Source of the DNA: Pseudoxanthomonas helianthi
GTDB lineage: Bacteria > Pseudomonadota > Gammaproteobacteria > Xanthomonadales > Xanthomonadaceae
Direction: 5' to 3'
NCBI RefSeq assembly: GCF_017939625.1
Contig: NZ_JAGKTC010000002.1
Location: forward strand, 282,416-346,415
DNA: 64,000 nucleotides
Shown here: in pieces, positions 17,896-27,342 of the stretch
Position numbering within the stretch: the stretch's first letter is position 1
Layout of the letters: each line of letters begins with the position of its first letter
The notes under the pieces: model-generated
Databases searched by the model: none
Seen by the model: the letters and a program-made list of their open reading frames with translations, nothing else
What the model was told of the DNA's origin: nothing
Program-made: the position numbers and the translations under genes

Positions 17896-18417
17896 ATGAG
17901 TTTTGCCATCCGCCGCGCGACTCCGGACGACATTCCGGCGCTCGCCGAACTGGGCGCGACCACTTTCGTCGAGACCTTCGGTCATCTGTACCGGCCGGAA
18001 GACCTGCAATCCTTCCTTGAGGAAAGCCATTCCGAAGCGGCCTATGCGCGAGTGCTGGCCGATCCGGCCTACGCGCTGTGGGTCGCCGAGCGCGAAGGCC
18101 GGGCGATCGGCTATGCACAGGCGGGGAACTGCGGATTGCCGCATGCCGACGTGCGCCCGGGCGACGGCGAACTGAAGCGCCTGTACCTGCGCGGCGACGC
18201 GCAGAACGGCGGCGTCGGCCGGGCGCTGATGGACGCCGCGATGGCCTGGCTGCTGCGCGACGGTCCGCGCACGCTGTGGTTGAGCGTCTGGTCGGAGAAC
18301 TTCGGCGCGCAGCGCTTCTACGCGCGCTACGGTTTCGCCTTCGTCGCCGAATACGAATTCCCGGTGGGCGAACAGCGCGACCGCGAGTTCATTTACCGGC
18401 GCCCTCCGCAGGCCTAA
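17896..18417 (+). CDS. GNAT family N-acetyltransferase
   Basis: 173 residues. Starts at the ATG 17896, preceded by AGGGAGA. It has the GNAT order: an amino-terminal beta strand and helices (IRRATPDDIPALAELGATTFVETFG), the motif A acetyl-CoA loop near residues 100-115 (LYLRGDAQNGGVGRALMDAAM, variant of R/QxxGxG/A), and motif B NFGAQRFYARYGF. It would move an acetyl group from acetyl-CoA to a small molecule or protein amine; the substrate cannot be told. It sits 78 bases after aspS and may be cotranscribed with it. Confidence 0.88.
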   Translation: MSFAIRRATPDDIPALAELGATTFVETFGHLYRPEDLQSFLEESHSEAAYARVLADPAYALWVAEREGRAIGYAQAGNCGLPHADVRPGDGELKRLYLRGDAQNGGVGRALMDAAMAWLLRDGPRTLWLSVWSENFGAQRFYARYGFAFVAEYEFPVGEQRDREFIYRRPPQA

Positions 18418-18422
18418 GCCTT

Positions 18423-18617
18423 GTAGCGCCGAGCATGCTCGGCTTTTTTGCCGTTGTTGTTCTTGCCGTTGTTCTTGTAGAAGCCGGGCTTGTCCCGGCT
18501 TGCTTCTTGCGGTACGCCACGAAAGATCAAAAGCGTGCCGGGACAAGCCCGGCACCCCCCCCTACGCAGGGGCAGGCTCTACAAAAAGCAAAAGCAGCCG
18601 AGCGTGCTCGGCTCTAC
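18423..18617. repeat. Compound GTAG-type REP element, copy 1
   Basis: Begins GTAGCGCCGAGC-AT-GCTCGGC (18423-18443), contains a second arm GTAGAAGCCGGGC at 18477 and its partner GTGCCGGGACAAGCCCGGC at ~18535-18553, and closes with the inverted arm AGCCGAGCGTGCTCGGCT ending CTAC at 18617. It has the form of REP doublets and is the same family as 49541-49662 and 59965-60040. The 18418-18709 gap contains this element and the protease terminator, and no gene. Confidence 0.7.
18428..18449 (+). terminator. Intrinsic terminator after aspS-GNAT
   Basis: GCCGAGC-AT-GCTCGGC hairpin followed by six T residues, 10 bases after the acetyltransferase stop. The hairpin is the first arm of the GTAG REP element, so the repeat doubles as the terminator. 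Confidence 0.7.
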
Positions 18618-18656
18618 AAGGCATCGTCCCACGTTGCATTCGCACGCCCGAACGAA

Positions 18657-18681
18657 AACGGCCCGGATTGCCCGGGCCGTT
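18657..18681 (-). terminator. Terminator of the subtilase gene
   Basis: Inverted repeat AACGGCCCGG / CCGGGCCGTT with a 5-base loop, about 30 bases past the stop codon on the minus strand and followed there by TTCGTT. Confidence 0.65.
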
Positions 18682-18709
18682 GCAACTTCCATGCTGCGGG
18701 GAGAGGAGA

Positions 18710-21217
18710 TCAGTCTTCGGCGCTGCGGTAGGCGGCGTCGTAGCGACCGGCGGCCACGGCGAACGCCGCGCGGGTCACGGTCTTGGTCGGGTCGAAGTAC
18801 GCATGCAGCGTGGGCTGCAGGTCGTAAGGACCCTGGGTGACGGTGAAGCGGGCGTTGATCAGGCCCTGGTCCAGCGCCGCCTGCACGTAGCCGCGCAGAG
18901 CCGGGGCGATGGAGCCGGCGTCTTCCACCGGGATGCGCTGGCCGTCGTAGAACGCGGTCAGCGTGCCGCTGAACGAAGTGGCCTGGTCCTGCAGGCCGAG
19001 CGCCTGCACCAGCGAGTAGGCCAGGCTGACCCGGGTGACCGAATCGTTCGGGCGGAACTGCCCGTTCAACGTGCCCATCACGCCGGCATTGCGCTGGCTG
19101 AGGTCGCGCAACGGCGCGCCGCCGGCGACCGCGGATTCGGCATAGGCATAGGCGGGGTGGGTGACGCCGATGTCGCCGAAGCTGCTGCGGCCGTTGAACG
19201 GCAGGTGCTGGCGCACGCTGGCGCCCATCAGCAGGTACTGCGCCATGTCGCCGCGCTTGAGGTTGGCGTCGGGACGGAACGAGCCGTCCGCGAAGCCATC
19301 GACCAGGCGGTTGGCGACGGCGTATTCGATCGCCTGGCGCGCCGGATGCGTCGCGGTGTCGCTGATGCCCGAATAGCCGCCGCTCCTCAGGAAGCTGACG
19401 TTGATGTCGACCGGTCCCGGCGCCGCATAGCCGTTGGTGGCATGCAACGGATCCAGCGAATTGCCCGACACCGAGCCGATGCCGCCGACGGTGACCTTCC
19501 AGGTACCCGGCTTGCCCGGCGCGCCGGTGGTGATGTGGCCGTCGTTGCCGGCCACCGGGGCGGGGATGCCGATGGAGGAGCCGTAGCGGTTGCCGTCCGG
19601 GTCGATCAGCACGATCGCCACGGTCTGCAGGGTGTCCGCGCTGGCCTTGACCCAGGCCACGTCGGCGCCGACTTCGAAGGTCTGCGGGGTCACGGTGCCG
19701 ACCGGGCTGAAATCGACCGTGTAGGTGGTCGGCGCGGTTTCGGGCATCAGGACCGCGTTGCTGTTGAAGGTGCGCAGGCTGTTGACCGTGCCGCCCCAGC
19801 CGTCGCGCACACCAGCCGCTTCGGCGACCGCGGCGTAGGCGTTGACGTGGCCGGCGCCGGCTTCCCACGACAGGCGGCTGGTCATGTTGGTGGCGGTGCG
19901 CTCGAGGATGTCCTTGACCTGTGCCGGGGTCAGGTTGGGGTTGGCTTCCAGCATCAGCGCGATGATCCCGGCCACGTGCGGCGTGGCCATCGAGGTGCCG
20001 CTCATGTGGGTGTAGAACGGCAGGTGGGCCGGGGCGAGGGTTTCCGCGTCGTGCTGCGCTTCCAGCGCCGGCAGGGTGCCGGTGGTGTCGCGGGTGGAGA
20101 CGATGTCCACGCCGGGAGCGACGATGGTCGGTTCGTTGATGTAGGTCCAGCTCTTGCCGTCGGGCATGGTGAAGGTGCCGGTCTCGCCGCGCTTGCCGCG
20201 CGAGGAGAAGCCGGTCAGCACGCCGTCCTTTTCGCCGGCGCCGACCGAGATCACCCATGGCGCCTGCGCGTACGGGTTGTGGGTGTCCTCGCCGGGACCG
20301 TCGTTGCCGGCGGCGAACACGCTGACGATGCCGCGCTTGTACAGCTCGTAGGTGGAGATGTTGACCGGATTGGCCGGATCGAACTTGCCGCTGCTGCCCC
20401 AGGAATTGCTGACCACGCGCACCGGATGCTGGTAGCTGAACTGATGGGTCGCCGCGTAGTCGAGGCCGCCGACCGCGTCCAGCACCAGCAACACCGCGCC
20501 GGAACCGTAGCCGACCAGGTCGGCGCCGGGGGCGACGCCGCGGTACAGGCCGTTGGACCGCGCGCCGTTGCCGCCGACGATGCCGGCGCAGTGGGTGCCG
20601 TGGCCGGAACCCAGGTCGGTGTTCGGCACGCCTTCGGTGTAGGTGATCGGCAGCATGCTGTCGACCGACGCCAGGTTGGTCGTGCCCAGGGTGTTCTGCA
20701 CCACGTGTTCGCCGAACTTGATGTCATCGTGGGTGGCGTCGATGCCGGAGTCGTTGACCACCACGGTCACGCCGTCGCCGCTGAACGGGATCGCGCGGCC
20801 GTAGTCGCCCGGGTTCTCGACCGTGCGCGCGGCGCCGGAAATTTCCCGCGCCTCCTTGTTGAAGTAGCGCAGCGGCGCGTTGAAGTAGATGGATGCCACG
20901 TCGTCGCGCTTGGCCAGGGCCTGGATCTCGGCCGGCGTGGCCAGCGCGCCGGCGATGGGCAGGGTGCGCATGGTCACGCCCCGGGTGATGCCCAGGGACC
21001 GCAGGGTCGCCAGCTGGGCGGCGCTGACCGGGGTCGATTGCTTGTAGCTGATCACCACCTGCAGGTCGTCCGTGGGTGCGGCGGCGGCGATCTTCGCCAG
21101 CAGCTGCGGATCGAGGTGGGCGTCGGCCAGGGCCACGCCGCTGGCGAGCAGGCCGGCGGCGATGGCGCTGATGCGGAAGCTGCGGGAAACGCGGGAATGC
21201 TGGGAAGGCGCGGGCAT
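18710..21217 (-). CDS. Secreted S8 subtilase with carboxy-terminal SLH repeats
   Basis: 835 residues from the ATG at 21217 (GGAG six bases upstream). A signal peptide ends near SGVALA; residues ~45-125 resemble an I9-type propeptide. The S8 catalytic triad is visible: Asp in VVVNDSGIDATHDD, His in GHGTHCAGI and Ser in SGTSMATPHVAG, with the oxyanion Asn in FAAGNDGPG. After the protease come a beta-rich segment (~510-610) and three SLH-like repeats (~620-835), the clearest reading GFADGSFRPDANLKRGDMAQ and GQFRPNDSVTRVSLA. SLH domains normally tether proteins to cell-wall polymers, mainly in Gram-positives and cyanobacteria, so their use here is unusual. The enzyme is expected outside the cell or on its surface. 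Confidence 0.93.
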   Translation of the reverse strand: MPAPSQHSRVSRSFRISAIAAGLLASGVALADAHLDPQLLAKIAAAAPTDDLQVVISYKQSTPVSAAQLATLRSLGITRGVTMRTLPIAGALATPAEIQALAKRDDVASIYFNAPLRYFNKEAREISGAARTVENPGDYGRAIPFSGDGVTVVVNDSGIDATHDDIKFGEHVVQNTLGTTNLASVDSMLPITYTEGVPNTDLGSGHGTHCAGIVGGNGARSNGLYRGVAPGADLVGYGSGAVLLVLDAVGGLDYAATHQFSYQHPVRVVSNSWGSSGKFDPANPVNISTYELYKRGIVSVFAAGNDGPGEDTHNPYAQAPWVISVGAGEKDGVLTGFSSRGKRGETGTFTMPDGKSWTYINEPTIVAPGVDIVSTRDTTGTLPALEAQHDAETLAPAHLPFYTHMSGTSMATPHVAGIIALMLEANPNLTPAQVKDILERTATNMTSRLSWEAGAGHVNAYAAVAEAAGVRDGWGGTVNSLRTFNSNAVLMPETAPTTYTVDFSPVGTVTPQTFEVGADVAWVKASADTLQTVAIVLIDPDGNRYGSSIGIPAPVAGNDGHITTGAPGKPGTWKVTVGGIGSVSGNSLDPLHATNGYAAPGPVDINVSFLRSGGYSGISDTATHPARQAIEYAVANRLVDGFADGSFRPDANLKRGDMAQYLLMGASVRQHLPFNGRSSFGDIGVTHPAYAYAESAVAGGAPLRDLSQRNAGVMGTLNGQFRPNDSVTRVSLAYSLVQALGLQDQATSFSGTLTAFYDGQRIPVEDAGSIAPALRGYVQAALDQGLINARFTVTQGPYDLQPTLHAYFDPTKTVTRAAFAVAAGRYDAAYRSAED

Positions 21218-21420
21218 CGAAGACTCCGGGTGGATGGTTTCAGGTGGAACGGCAGTGCGTCACCATCGCAAGGGGAAGGACCGCCACGCCATCCGGGAAA
21301 GCCTCCACGACGCTTGGGGGAAACCCCCCAGGCGCAGCGCCACGGTGCCGCGAACGCGATAACCTAGGCGCCGTCCCGGGCGCCAGGCGCCGGCGGACGA
21401 GATGCGCAGGGAAGCGTTTC

Positions 21421-22296
21421 ATGGGGTCCAACACTGAGAACGCAGCCATGACCGGTTTCCTCAAGGCCTTGCTGGCATCCGCCGCACTGCTGTCCTTCGC
21501 CGCGACGGCGCCCGCGCAGGCATTGCCGGCCCCGGGCTCGTCCCTGCCGGTACAGGTCGCCGTCGAGGGCAACGTGGCCACCGCCATCGTCGGCAGCGCC
21601 GAGGCGCCGCTGGCCGAGGTCTTCGTGACCTTCGACCAGCCGCAGAACCTGAGCGCCGCCAGCCTGGGTTTGAGCGCGCGCCTGTTCGACCCGCTCGATG
21701 CGGTGCTGCAGGCGCGGCTGCCCGATCCGCAGTTGAACGTCCTGCAAAGCGGCCTGCCGCTGCTGCTGACCATCGAGCCGCCGGTCGCCGGCGGCTTGCG
21801 CTTCCGCACCGCGCGCGTCGAAGTGCACACCCATGCGCTGGTCTATTCGGTCGGCAGTTCGCTGCGTTTGTTCAAGGCGCCGCTGGGCGGGAACTTCTTC
21901 GACATCACCGACGAAATCGCACCGGGCAGCGTGCGTGCGCGCGGCACCACCAACGGCTTTTCGCAATTCCTGGTATTGGCCGACCTGCGCCAGAGCAGCG
22001 ACGTGATCGCGGCGAAGATCGATGCCCTGCGCCAGCGCATCGACACCTTGCCGCTGAGCGAACAGCCGCCGTTCCGCGCGCGACTGGCCGATGTGCAAAC
22101 CGCGCTGGCCAACGCGGATTACCCCGCGGCCATCGCCGCCACCGACTGGATTTCCGACCGCGCGCTGAAACGCGCGGGCACCTGGCTGACCGATGCCTGG
22201 ATCGCGGGCGGCGCGGACAACCAGGCCGGCGGCCTCATCGCGGGCGCGGCCACGCTGAAATTCAGCATCGCCTACCTGCGCGACTTCGGCCAGTAA
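21421..22296 (+). CDS. Secreted protein of unknown function, first gene of signalling operon
   Basis: 291 residues from the ATG at 21421, preceded by AGGGAAG at good spacing; ATG 21448 (MTGFLKALL) is an alternative that gives a tidier signal peptide. Cleavage is likely after APAQA. The body is beta-rich for about 190 residues (repeated strands such as VQVAVEGNVATAIVG and FRTARVEVHTHALVYSV), then helical, and ends NQAGGLIAGAATLKFSIAYL. I do not recognise a family of known function. Its stop overlaps the start of the FHA protein gene by one base (TAATG), so it belongs to that operon, and a role as periplasmic partner or signal input is possible but only inferred. Confidence 0.75.
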   Translation: MGSNTENAAMTGFLKALLASAALLSFAATAPAQALPAPGSSLPVQVAVEGNVATAIVGSAEAPLAEVFVTFDQPQNLSAASLGLSARLFDPLDAVLQARLPDPQLNVLQSGLPLLLTIEPPVAGGLRFRTARVEVHTHALVYSVGSSLRLFKAPLGGNFFDITDEIAPGSVRARGTTNGFSQFLVLADLRQSSDVIAAKIDALRQRIDTLPLSEQPPFRARLADVQTALANADYPAAIAATDWISDRALKRAGTWLTDAWIAGGADNQAGGLIAGAATLKFSIAYLRDFGQ

Positions 22297-23246
22297 TGCC
22301 AGCGCCCGGCCTCGACGGGCCATCGCAACGGAATGCGGGGAGCGCCGCCGGCGCGCGGATGGCGCGGCTGGTCGCCCACCTGCCGGACGCGGCGGCTGTC
22401 GAGCAGGTGTTCGGCGATGGCGAAGCGTTGTCGATCGGCCGCGCCGCGGGCAACGGCTTCTGCCTGCCGCACCCCTCCGTCTCGCGCACCCATGCCACGC
22501 TGGAGCCGGGCGCGGATGGCTGGCGGCTGCACGACCTGGGCAGTCGCAACGGCAGCTTCGTCGATGGTGTCGCCCCCGGCGAGGGTCGGGTGGTGCCGCG
22601 TTCGGCCTGGCTGCGCTTCGGCGACGTGCATTGCGAGTTCACCGAACTCGATCCCGCCCAGGCACAGGCGAACCGCGCCCGCACCCAGGCGCGCCGCGCC
22701 GCGGCCACGGCGCACACCGCGCGTATCGACGGCGTGCGCGGTCTGGACGAGCTGCTGGACGCCAGCCTGCACGGCGTGCTCGACCTGGCCCAGTGCGAGC
22801 GCGGCTTCGTGCTGTTGCGCGACGGCGACGGCTTCGCGGTGCGCAACAGCATTTCGCTGGACCCCGCGCAACTGCGCGCACGCGATTTTTCCGGCAGCGT
22901 CGGCGCTGTGCGCCGTGCCCTGGACGAACGCCGCAGCGTGATCGCCAACGACATCGGCGGCGACGCCTGGCTGTCGGCGCGTGCGTCGGTGGTTGCAGGC
23001 GGATTGTCCGCGCTGGTCTGCCTGCCGTTGTTCGACGGCGAACGCGCGCTGGGCGCGATCTACGCCGACCGCACGCGGGCCGCGGCGCCGATCACCCGGC
23101 TCGACCAGGAACTGCTCGAAGCCTTCGCCGAACGCGCCGCGCTGTGGATCGTCGCTCGCCGCGCCAGCGAACTGCTCGGCGCGCGCGACGATGCGGCGCC
23201 GGACTGGGGTGCGATCCTCGCCGTCCACCAGGATGCGCGACCGTGA
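22296..23246 (+). CDS. FHA and GAF domain signalling protein
   Basis: 316 residues, cytoplasmic, no signal or membrane segment. An FHA domain (~25-115) shows the phosphothreonine-binding pattern: SIGRAAGNGFCLPHPSVSRTHATL, then LHDLGSRNGSFVDG. A GAF domain follows (~140-295; ARIDGVRGLDELLDASL, VCLPLFDGERALGAIYADR). FHA domains dock onto phosphothreonine made by Hanks-type kinases, and the next gene encodes one, so the pair likely works together. Its ATG shares a base with the preceding stop and its TGA overlaps the GTG of the kinase gene, which points to translational coupling. A second in-frame ATG at 22359 would remove 21 residues before the FHA fold. Confidence 0.85.
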   Translation: MPAPGLDGPSQRNAGSAAGARMARLVAHLPDAAAVEQVFGDGEALSIGRAAGNGFCLPHPSVSRTHATLEPGADGWRLHDLGSRNGSFVDGVAPGEGRVVPRSAWLRFGDVHCEFTELDPAQAQANRARTQARRAAATAHTARIDGVRGLDELLDASLHGVLDLAQCERGFVLLRDGDGFAVRNSISLDPAQLRARDFSGSVGAVRRALDERRSVIANDIGGDAWLSARASVVAGGLSALVCLPLFDGERALGAIYADRTRAAAPITRLDQELLEAFAERAALWIVARRASELLGARDDAAPDWGAILAVHQDARP

Positions 23247-26200
23247 GCGACGACGCCCCGACCGCGACCGGCCTGCACCTGCAATCGGATTTCGCGCCAG
23301 GCACCGTGCTCGGCGGCCGCTATCGCATCGTGTCGCGGCTCGGCATCGGCGGCATGGGCGTGGTCTATCGCGCCGACGATCTGGCCCTCGGCGTGCCGGT
23401 GGCGCTGAAGCTGCTGCGCCCCGAGCTGGCGCACCGCCAGGACGTGTTCGAACGCTTCCGCCAGGAATTGCTGCTGGCGCGGCAGGTGTCGAATCCGCAC
23501 GTGGTGCGCATCCACGACCTCGCCCAGCACGACGGCCACTGGCTGATCAGCATGGATTTCGTCGACGGCGAACCGCTCGACAAGTGCATCGACCGCAGCG
23601 CGCCACTGCCGGTCGACGACGCGCTGCGCATCGCCCGGCAGATCGCCGAAGGCCTAGGCGCCGCGCATGCGAAGGGCGTGGTCCACCGTGACCTGAAACC
23701 GGCCAACGTACTGCTGGACGCGGCCGGCAACGCCTACATCAGCGACTTCGGCGTGGCCCGGTCGATGGCCGGCAGCGGCGCCTCGCGCCGCGGCCTGACC
23801 CAGGGCGGCGCGGTGGTCGGCACGCCCGATTACCTGTCGCCGGAACAGGCGCGCGGCGAACCGCCCGATGCGCGCAGCGACCTGTACGCGCTGGGCCTGA
23901 TCCTGCACGAAATGCTGGCCGGCCAGTTGCCGTTCGCCGGCGGCACCATGGCCGAAGTGCTGGCCCAACGCATGCTGCGCGCGCCCGATTCCATCGCCAG
24001 GGCGCGCAGCGACCTGTCGGCCTGGCTGGTGCGCCTGGTCGACCGTTTGCTGCGCCCGCAGCCTGGGCACCGCTTGCAGGATGCGCAGGCGGTGATCGAA
24101 GCCATCGACCGGCGCGAACTGGCGCGCGACTGGCGCGGCGCATTCGGGCGCAAGGCGGTTTTCGCTGCATTAGCGATTGCGATCCTGGCGGGTGCGGGCG
24201 GCTGGTTGTGGTGGCAATCGCGCGAAGCGGTCGCGCCGCGCGCCGCCGCGCCGGTGGTTGCGCCGTTGGACCGACTGCTGGTCCTGCCGCTGACCGGTAG
24301 CGGCGATACCGCGCGCGACATCGCCTTGTCCGTGCATCTGCGCAATGCCCTGTCCAACGTGCCGGGCCTGGCCGTGGTCGATGGCGAACGCACTTCGCAG
24401 GCATTGCGCCAGCTCGATCCCGGCGGCAACGCCGCCCCCGATCCCGCGGCCTTGCGCAACGAGGCGTTGGCCAGGCGCGTGCTGCAGGCGCGGTTCGTGC
24501 GCCGCGGCGGCGATTGGCAGGTCGATGCGCGTTTGTTCGAGGGTTCTGGCGAAATCGCGCTGGCCGGTCCACCGGCGGCCGATCCGCTGGCGGCGCTGCG
24601 CGCATGGGCCGTTGCGCCTGCGGTCGTGCAGGCATTCGGCGCGAAGGTCGATCTCGCTTCGATGCCGCAGCGACAGGATGCGCTGGGCGAATACGGCCTC
24701 GCCGTCGCGGCGCGCGAACGCGGCGAACTGGCCGCGGCGCTGTCCCGCTTGCGCGCGACCACGACGGCTTGGCCGGATTACCTCGAAGCCTGGTGGCTGC
24801 AATCGCGCGTGGCCCAGGAAATCGGCGAGCAGGACCAGGCCGCCGACGCGGTGTTGCATGCGCAACGCGCGGCGAAGACGCCATCGGAAAACCTGCGCCG
24901 CCGCCTGGCCGCGCAACGCGCGTCGATCGAAGGCGACCACGCGGCCGCGGCGACCGAATGGCGCGCGTTGCTCGCCGCGACGCCGGGCGATGCCACGGCG
25001 GAACTGAACCTGGCGCGCGAACTCGGCGCGGGCGGCGACGCGGCCGGCGCGCTGCAATTGCTGCACAAGCTGGTTGCGCGCGATCCGCGCGATCCGCGCG
25101 CATGGTTCGAACTGGGCAAGTGGTCGATCCTGCAGGGCCAGGCGCGGGTCGCGGTCGACGACTACCTGACCCGTGCACTGGTCGCGTTCAAGCGCGGCCG
25201 CGATCTGTACGGCGAAGCGGAAACCGTCAATGCGCTCGGCGTCGGCTACGGCCGCCTCGGCCAGACCGGCGATGCGGTCGAGCAGTTCCGCAAGGCCATC
25301 GAGCTGCGGCGCCGGCTGGGCAATCGGCGCGGCGAAGCCACCAGCCTGCGCAACCTGGCCAACAAGCTTTCGCTGGGCGGCGACTTCGCCGGCGCCGGCG
25401 AAGCGTTGCGGCAGGCGCGGGCGATCAACCAGGCGCTGGGCGATGCCGCCGGCCACGCCGCGGTCGACAATGAACTGGGCCTGCTCGCCGAAGAGCGGGG
25501 CGACTTCCCCGAAGCGCTGCAGTCCTACCAGCGCGCCCTGCAGACCTGGCAGCAACTCGACGACAAGTTCTCCTCCGCCGAAGCGCTGAACAGCATCGGC
25601 TTCGCCCACTACCAGTTGGGCAACTACGCCGACGCGCAGGTCTACTGGCAGCAATCGGCGGAAGCCTATGCGGCGATCGGCGAGGAAAGCGGCAAGGTCC
25701 GTACCTTGCAGAACCTCGGCCTGCTGGCGACCGCGCGCGGGCGCTGGAACGAGGCGCGGCGCCAGTTGCAGGAGTCTCTGGCGCTGGCCGAGCGCCAGCA
25801 GATGCAGGAAGAGGCCGAAGTCAGCCGCCGCAACCTGGCCGAACTGGAATTGCGCCAGGGCCACCTGCAGGCGGCGATCGAACACGCGGGCAAGGCCGAG
25901 GCCGGCTTCCGCCAGCGCGACGACCAGCGTGGGGCCGTCGATGCCGGCCTGCTGCACGCCGAGGCGCTGCTCGCCGCGAACGCCGATGCCGACGCGCGCA
26001 AGGTCGTCGAGGGACTGCGCAAGGACCTGGACTCGATTTCACGCGAGCAGCAGGCCATCGCCCAATGGCTGCTCGCCGAGCTGGCCCGGCGCGGCGGCGA
26101 TGCCATGGGCGCCGCTCGTCGGTTGCGCGAGGCACGCCGGCTGGCGGTGGCTTCCGGCGTGCGCCGGTTGCAATTGCGCATCGATCTGTCCGAAGCCGAA

Positions 26201-26557
26201 TCCCGACCGTCCGTGCTCGATGCGCTCGATGCGCCGACCGCCCGCCTGGGCGATGCGGCCCTGCGCATGGAATGGCTGCGCCAGCACATGCGCCGCGCGC
26301 TCGCGGCCGGCGATGCGCCACGCGCCGTCGCCGACTACAACGAAGCTGCGGTGGCGCTGCGCAACGGCGATGCGCTGGCGGCCGGCGAGCTGCATGCCCT
26401 CGGCGCGCGGGCGCGTGCGGCCACCGGCGATGCGGCCGGCGCGCAAGCGGCCGAAGCGCGCGCGCAGCAGGCCTTGCAGGTTTGGCGCGAGCACTTGCCT
26501 GCGACGCTGCGCGCGGCCGCGACGCCGCAGGTCGCGAAAACGGAGACGACGCCGTGA
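23243..26557 (+). CDS. Membrane Hanks-type Ser/Thr kinase with TPR repeats
   Basis: 1104 residues from a GTG at 23243 that overlaps the preceding TGA (GTGA). The kinase domain (~27-290) is intact: glycine loop GIGGMGVVYRA, Lys56 in ALKLL, catalytic HRDLKPANVLL with Asp150, DFG at 168-170, and GTPDYLSPEQ. One membrane helix (~306-326, AALAIAILAGAGGWLWW) precedes a long carboxy part. About residues 340-430 resemble the domain that often follows such kinases; from ~480 to 1000 there are many tetratricopeptide repeats (NALGVGYGRLGQTGDAVEQFRKAIEL and similar). It should phosphorylate Ser/Thr in the cytoplasm; the TPR part would be periplasmic if the single helix is the only one. Neighbours suggest it feeds the FHA protein and the two-component pair. 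Confidence 0.93.
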   Translation: MSDDAPTATGLHLQSDFAPGTVLGGRYRIVSRLGIGGMGVVYRADDLALGVPVALKLLRPELAHRQDVFERFRQELLLARQVSNPHVVRIHDLAQHDGHWLISMDFVDGEPLDKCIDRSAPLPVDDALRIARQIAEGLGAAHAKGVVHRDLKPANVLLDAAGNAYISDFGVARSMAGSGASRRGLTQGGAVVGTPDYLSPEQARGEPPDARSDLYALGLILHEMLAGQLPFAGGTMAEVLAQRMLRAPDSIARARSDLSAWLVRLVDRLLRPQPGHRLQDAQAVIEAIDRRELARDWRGAFGRKAVFAALAIAILAGAGGWLWWQSREAVAPRAAAPVVAPLDRLLVLPLTGSGDTARDIALSVHLRNALSNVPGLAVVDGERTSQALRQLDPGGNAAPDPAALRNEALARRVLQARFVRRGGDWQVDARLFEGSGEIALAGPPAADPLAALRAWAVAPAVVQAFGAKVDLASMPQRQDALGEYGLAVAARERGELAAALSRLRATTTAWPDYLEAWWLQSRVAQEIGEQDQAADAVLHAQRAAKTPSENLRRRLAAQRASIEGDHAAAATEWRALLAATPGDATAELNLARELGAGGDAAGALQLLHKLVARDPRDPRAWFELGKWSILQGQARVAVDDYLTRALVAFKRGRDLYGEAETVNALGVGYGRLGQTGDAVEQFRKAIELRRRLGNRRGEATSLRNLANKLSLGGDFAGAGEALRQARAINQALGDAAGHAAVDNELGLLAEERGDFPEALQSYQRALQTWQQLDDKFSSAEALNSIGFAHYQLGNYADAQVYWQQSAEAYAAIGEESGKVRTLQNLGLLATARGRWNEARRQLQESLALAERQQMQEEAEVSRRNLAELELRQGHLQAAIEHAGKAEAGFRQRDDQRGAVDAGLLHAEALLAANADADARKVVEGLRKDLDSISREQQAIAQWLLAELARRGGDAMGAARRLREARRLAVASGVRRLQLRIDLSEAESRPSVLDALDAPTARLGDAALRMEWLRQHMRRALAAGDAPRAVADYNEAAVALRNGDALAAGELHALGARARAATGDAAGAQAAEARAQQALQVWREHLPATLRAAATPQVAKTETTP

Positions 26558-27294
26558 GCGCCGGCGCTTCGGCTTCGCCCGACGGCGCGCTCGCCGCGCT
26601 GCGCGAGCAATACCTGCGCCTGCTGCAGCGGCTGGAAGCGAACGAGCGCGAATTCCGCCGGCTCGGTCGCGCGGTCTGGAACGTGCAGGAGGACGAACGG
26701 CGCCGGCTCGCGCGCGAACTGCACGACGGCATCGGCCAGAACCTGACCGCGCTCAAGCATCGCCTGGTCCAGCTCGAGGACGAGCTGCCCGCCGCGCAAC
26801 GGGATCGCCTGCGCGCGGCGATCGAATTGTGCGGCGACACCCTGGAGGACACCCGCGAGATGTCGCGGCTGTTGCGCCCGCCGGTGCTGGACGACCTGGG
26901 CCTCGGCCCGGCGTTGCGCTGGCTGGCGCGCAGCATGGGCGAAGCCGCGGGCATCGAGGTCGAACTGGAGATCGACGAGTTGCCGGCGCTGGACGGCGAC
27001 TTGCAGACATTGCTGTTCCGCGTTGCCCAGGAAGCGTTGAACAACATCGCCAAGCATGCGCAGGCGCGCCACGTGCTGGTGCGCGTGGTCGCACGCGGGG
27101 GTTCGCTGCAATTGCAGGTCGCCGACGACGGTCGCGGTTGCGACCCGGAAGCGGCGTTCCGCAGCGGCGGCAGCGGCCTGGGCGGCATGCGCGAGCGCCT
27201 CGGCCTGTACGAAGGACGGCTGGAACTGCACTCCGCCGCAGGCGAAGGCGCGCGCTTGCGCGCCACGGTGCCGCTGGTGCCGCCGCCCGCTTGA
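26554..27294 (+). CDS. Soluble NarL-type sensor histidine kinase
   Basis: 246 residues from a GTG at 26554 overlapping the kinase gene's TGA (GTGA again). An amino-terminal coiled coil (~12-50) leads into a HisKA_3 dimerisation domain with phosphoacceptor His57 in RELHDGIGQNL, and an HATPase domain (RVAQEALNNIAKHA; DDGRGCDP; GSGLGGMRERL). It has no membrane segment and no recognisable sensor domain, so its input probably comes from another protein, most simply the FHA-GAF or Ser/Thr kinase products of the same operon. It should phosphorylate the response regulator encoded 48 bases downstream. Confidence 0.92.
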   Translation: MSAGASASPDGALAALREQYLRLLQRLEANEREFRRLGRAVWNVQEDERRRLARELHDGIGQNLTALKHRLVQLEDELPAAQRDRLRAAIELCGDTLEDTREMSRLLRPPVLDDLGLGPALRWLARSMGEAAGIEVELEIDELPALDGDLQTLLFRVAQEALNNIAKHAQARHVLVRVVARGGSLQLQVADDGRGCDPEAAFRSGGSGLGGMRERLGLYEGRLELHSAAGEGARLRATVPLVPPPA

Positions 27295-27342
27295 CGCATA
27301 CGCGGCGAACGCGCAAGTTGGCGGCACTTCGCGGGAGAGAAG

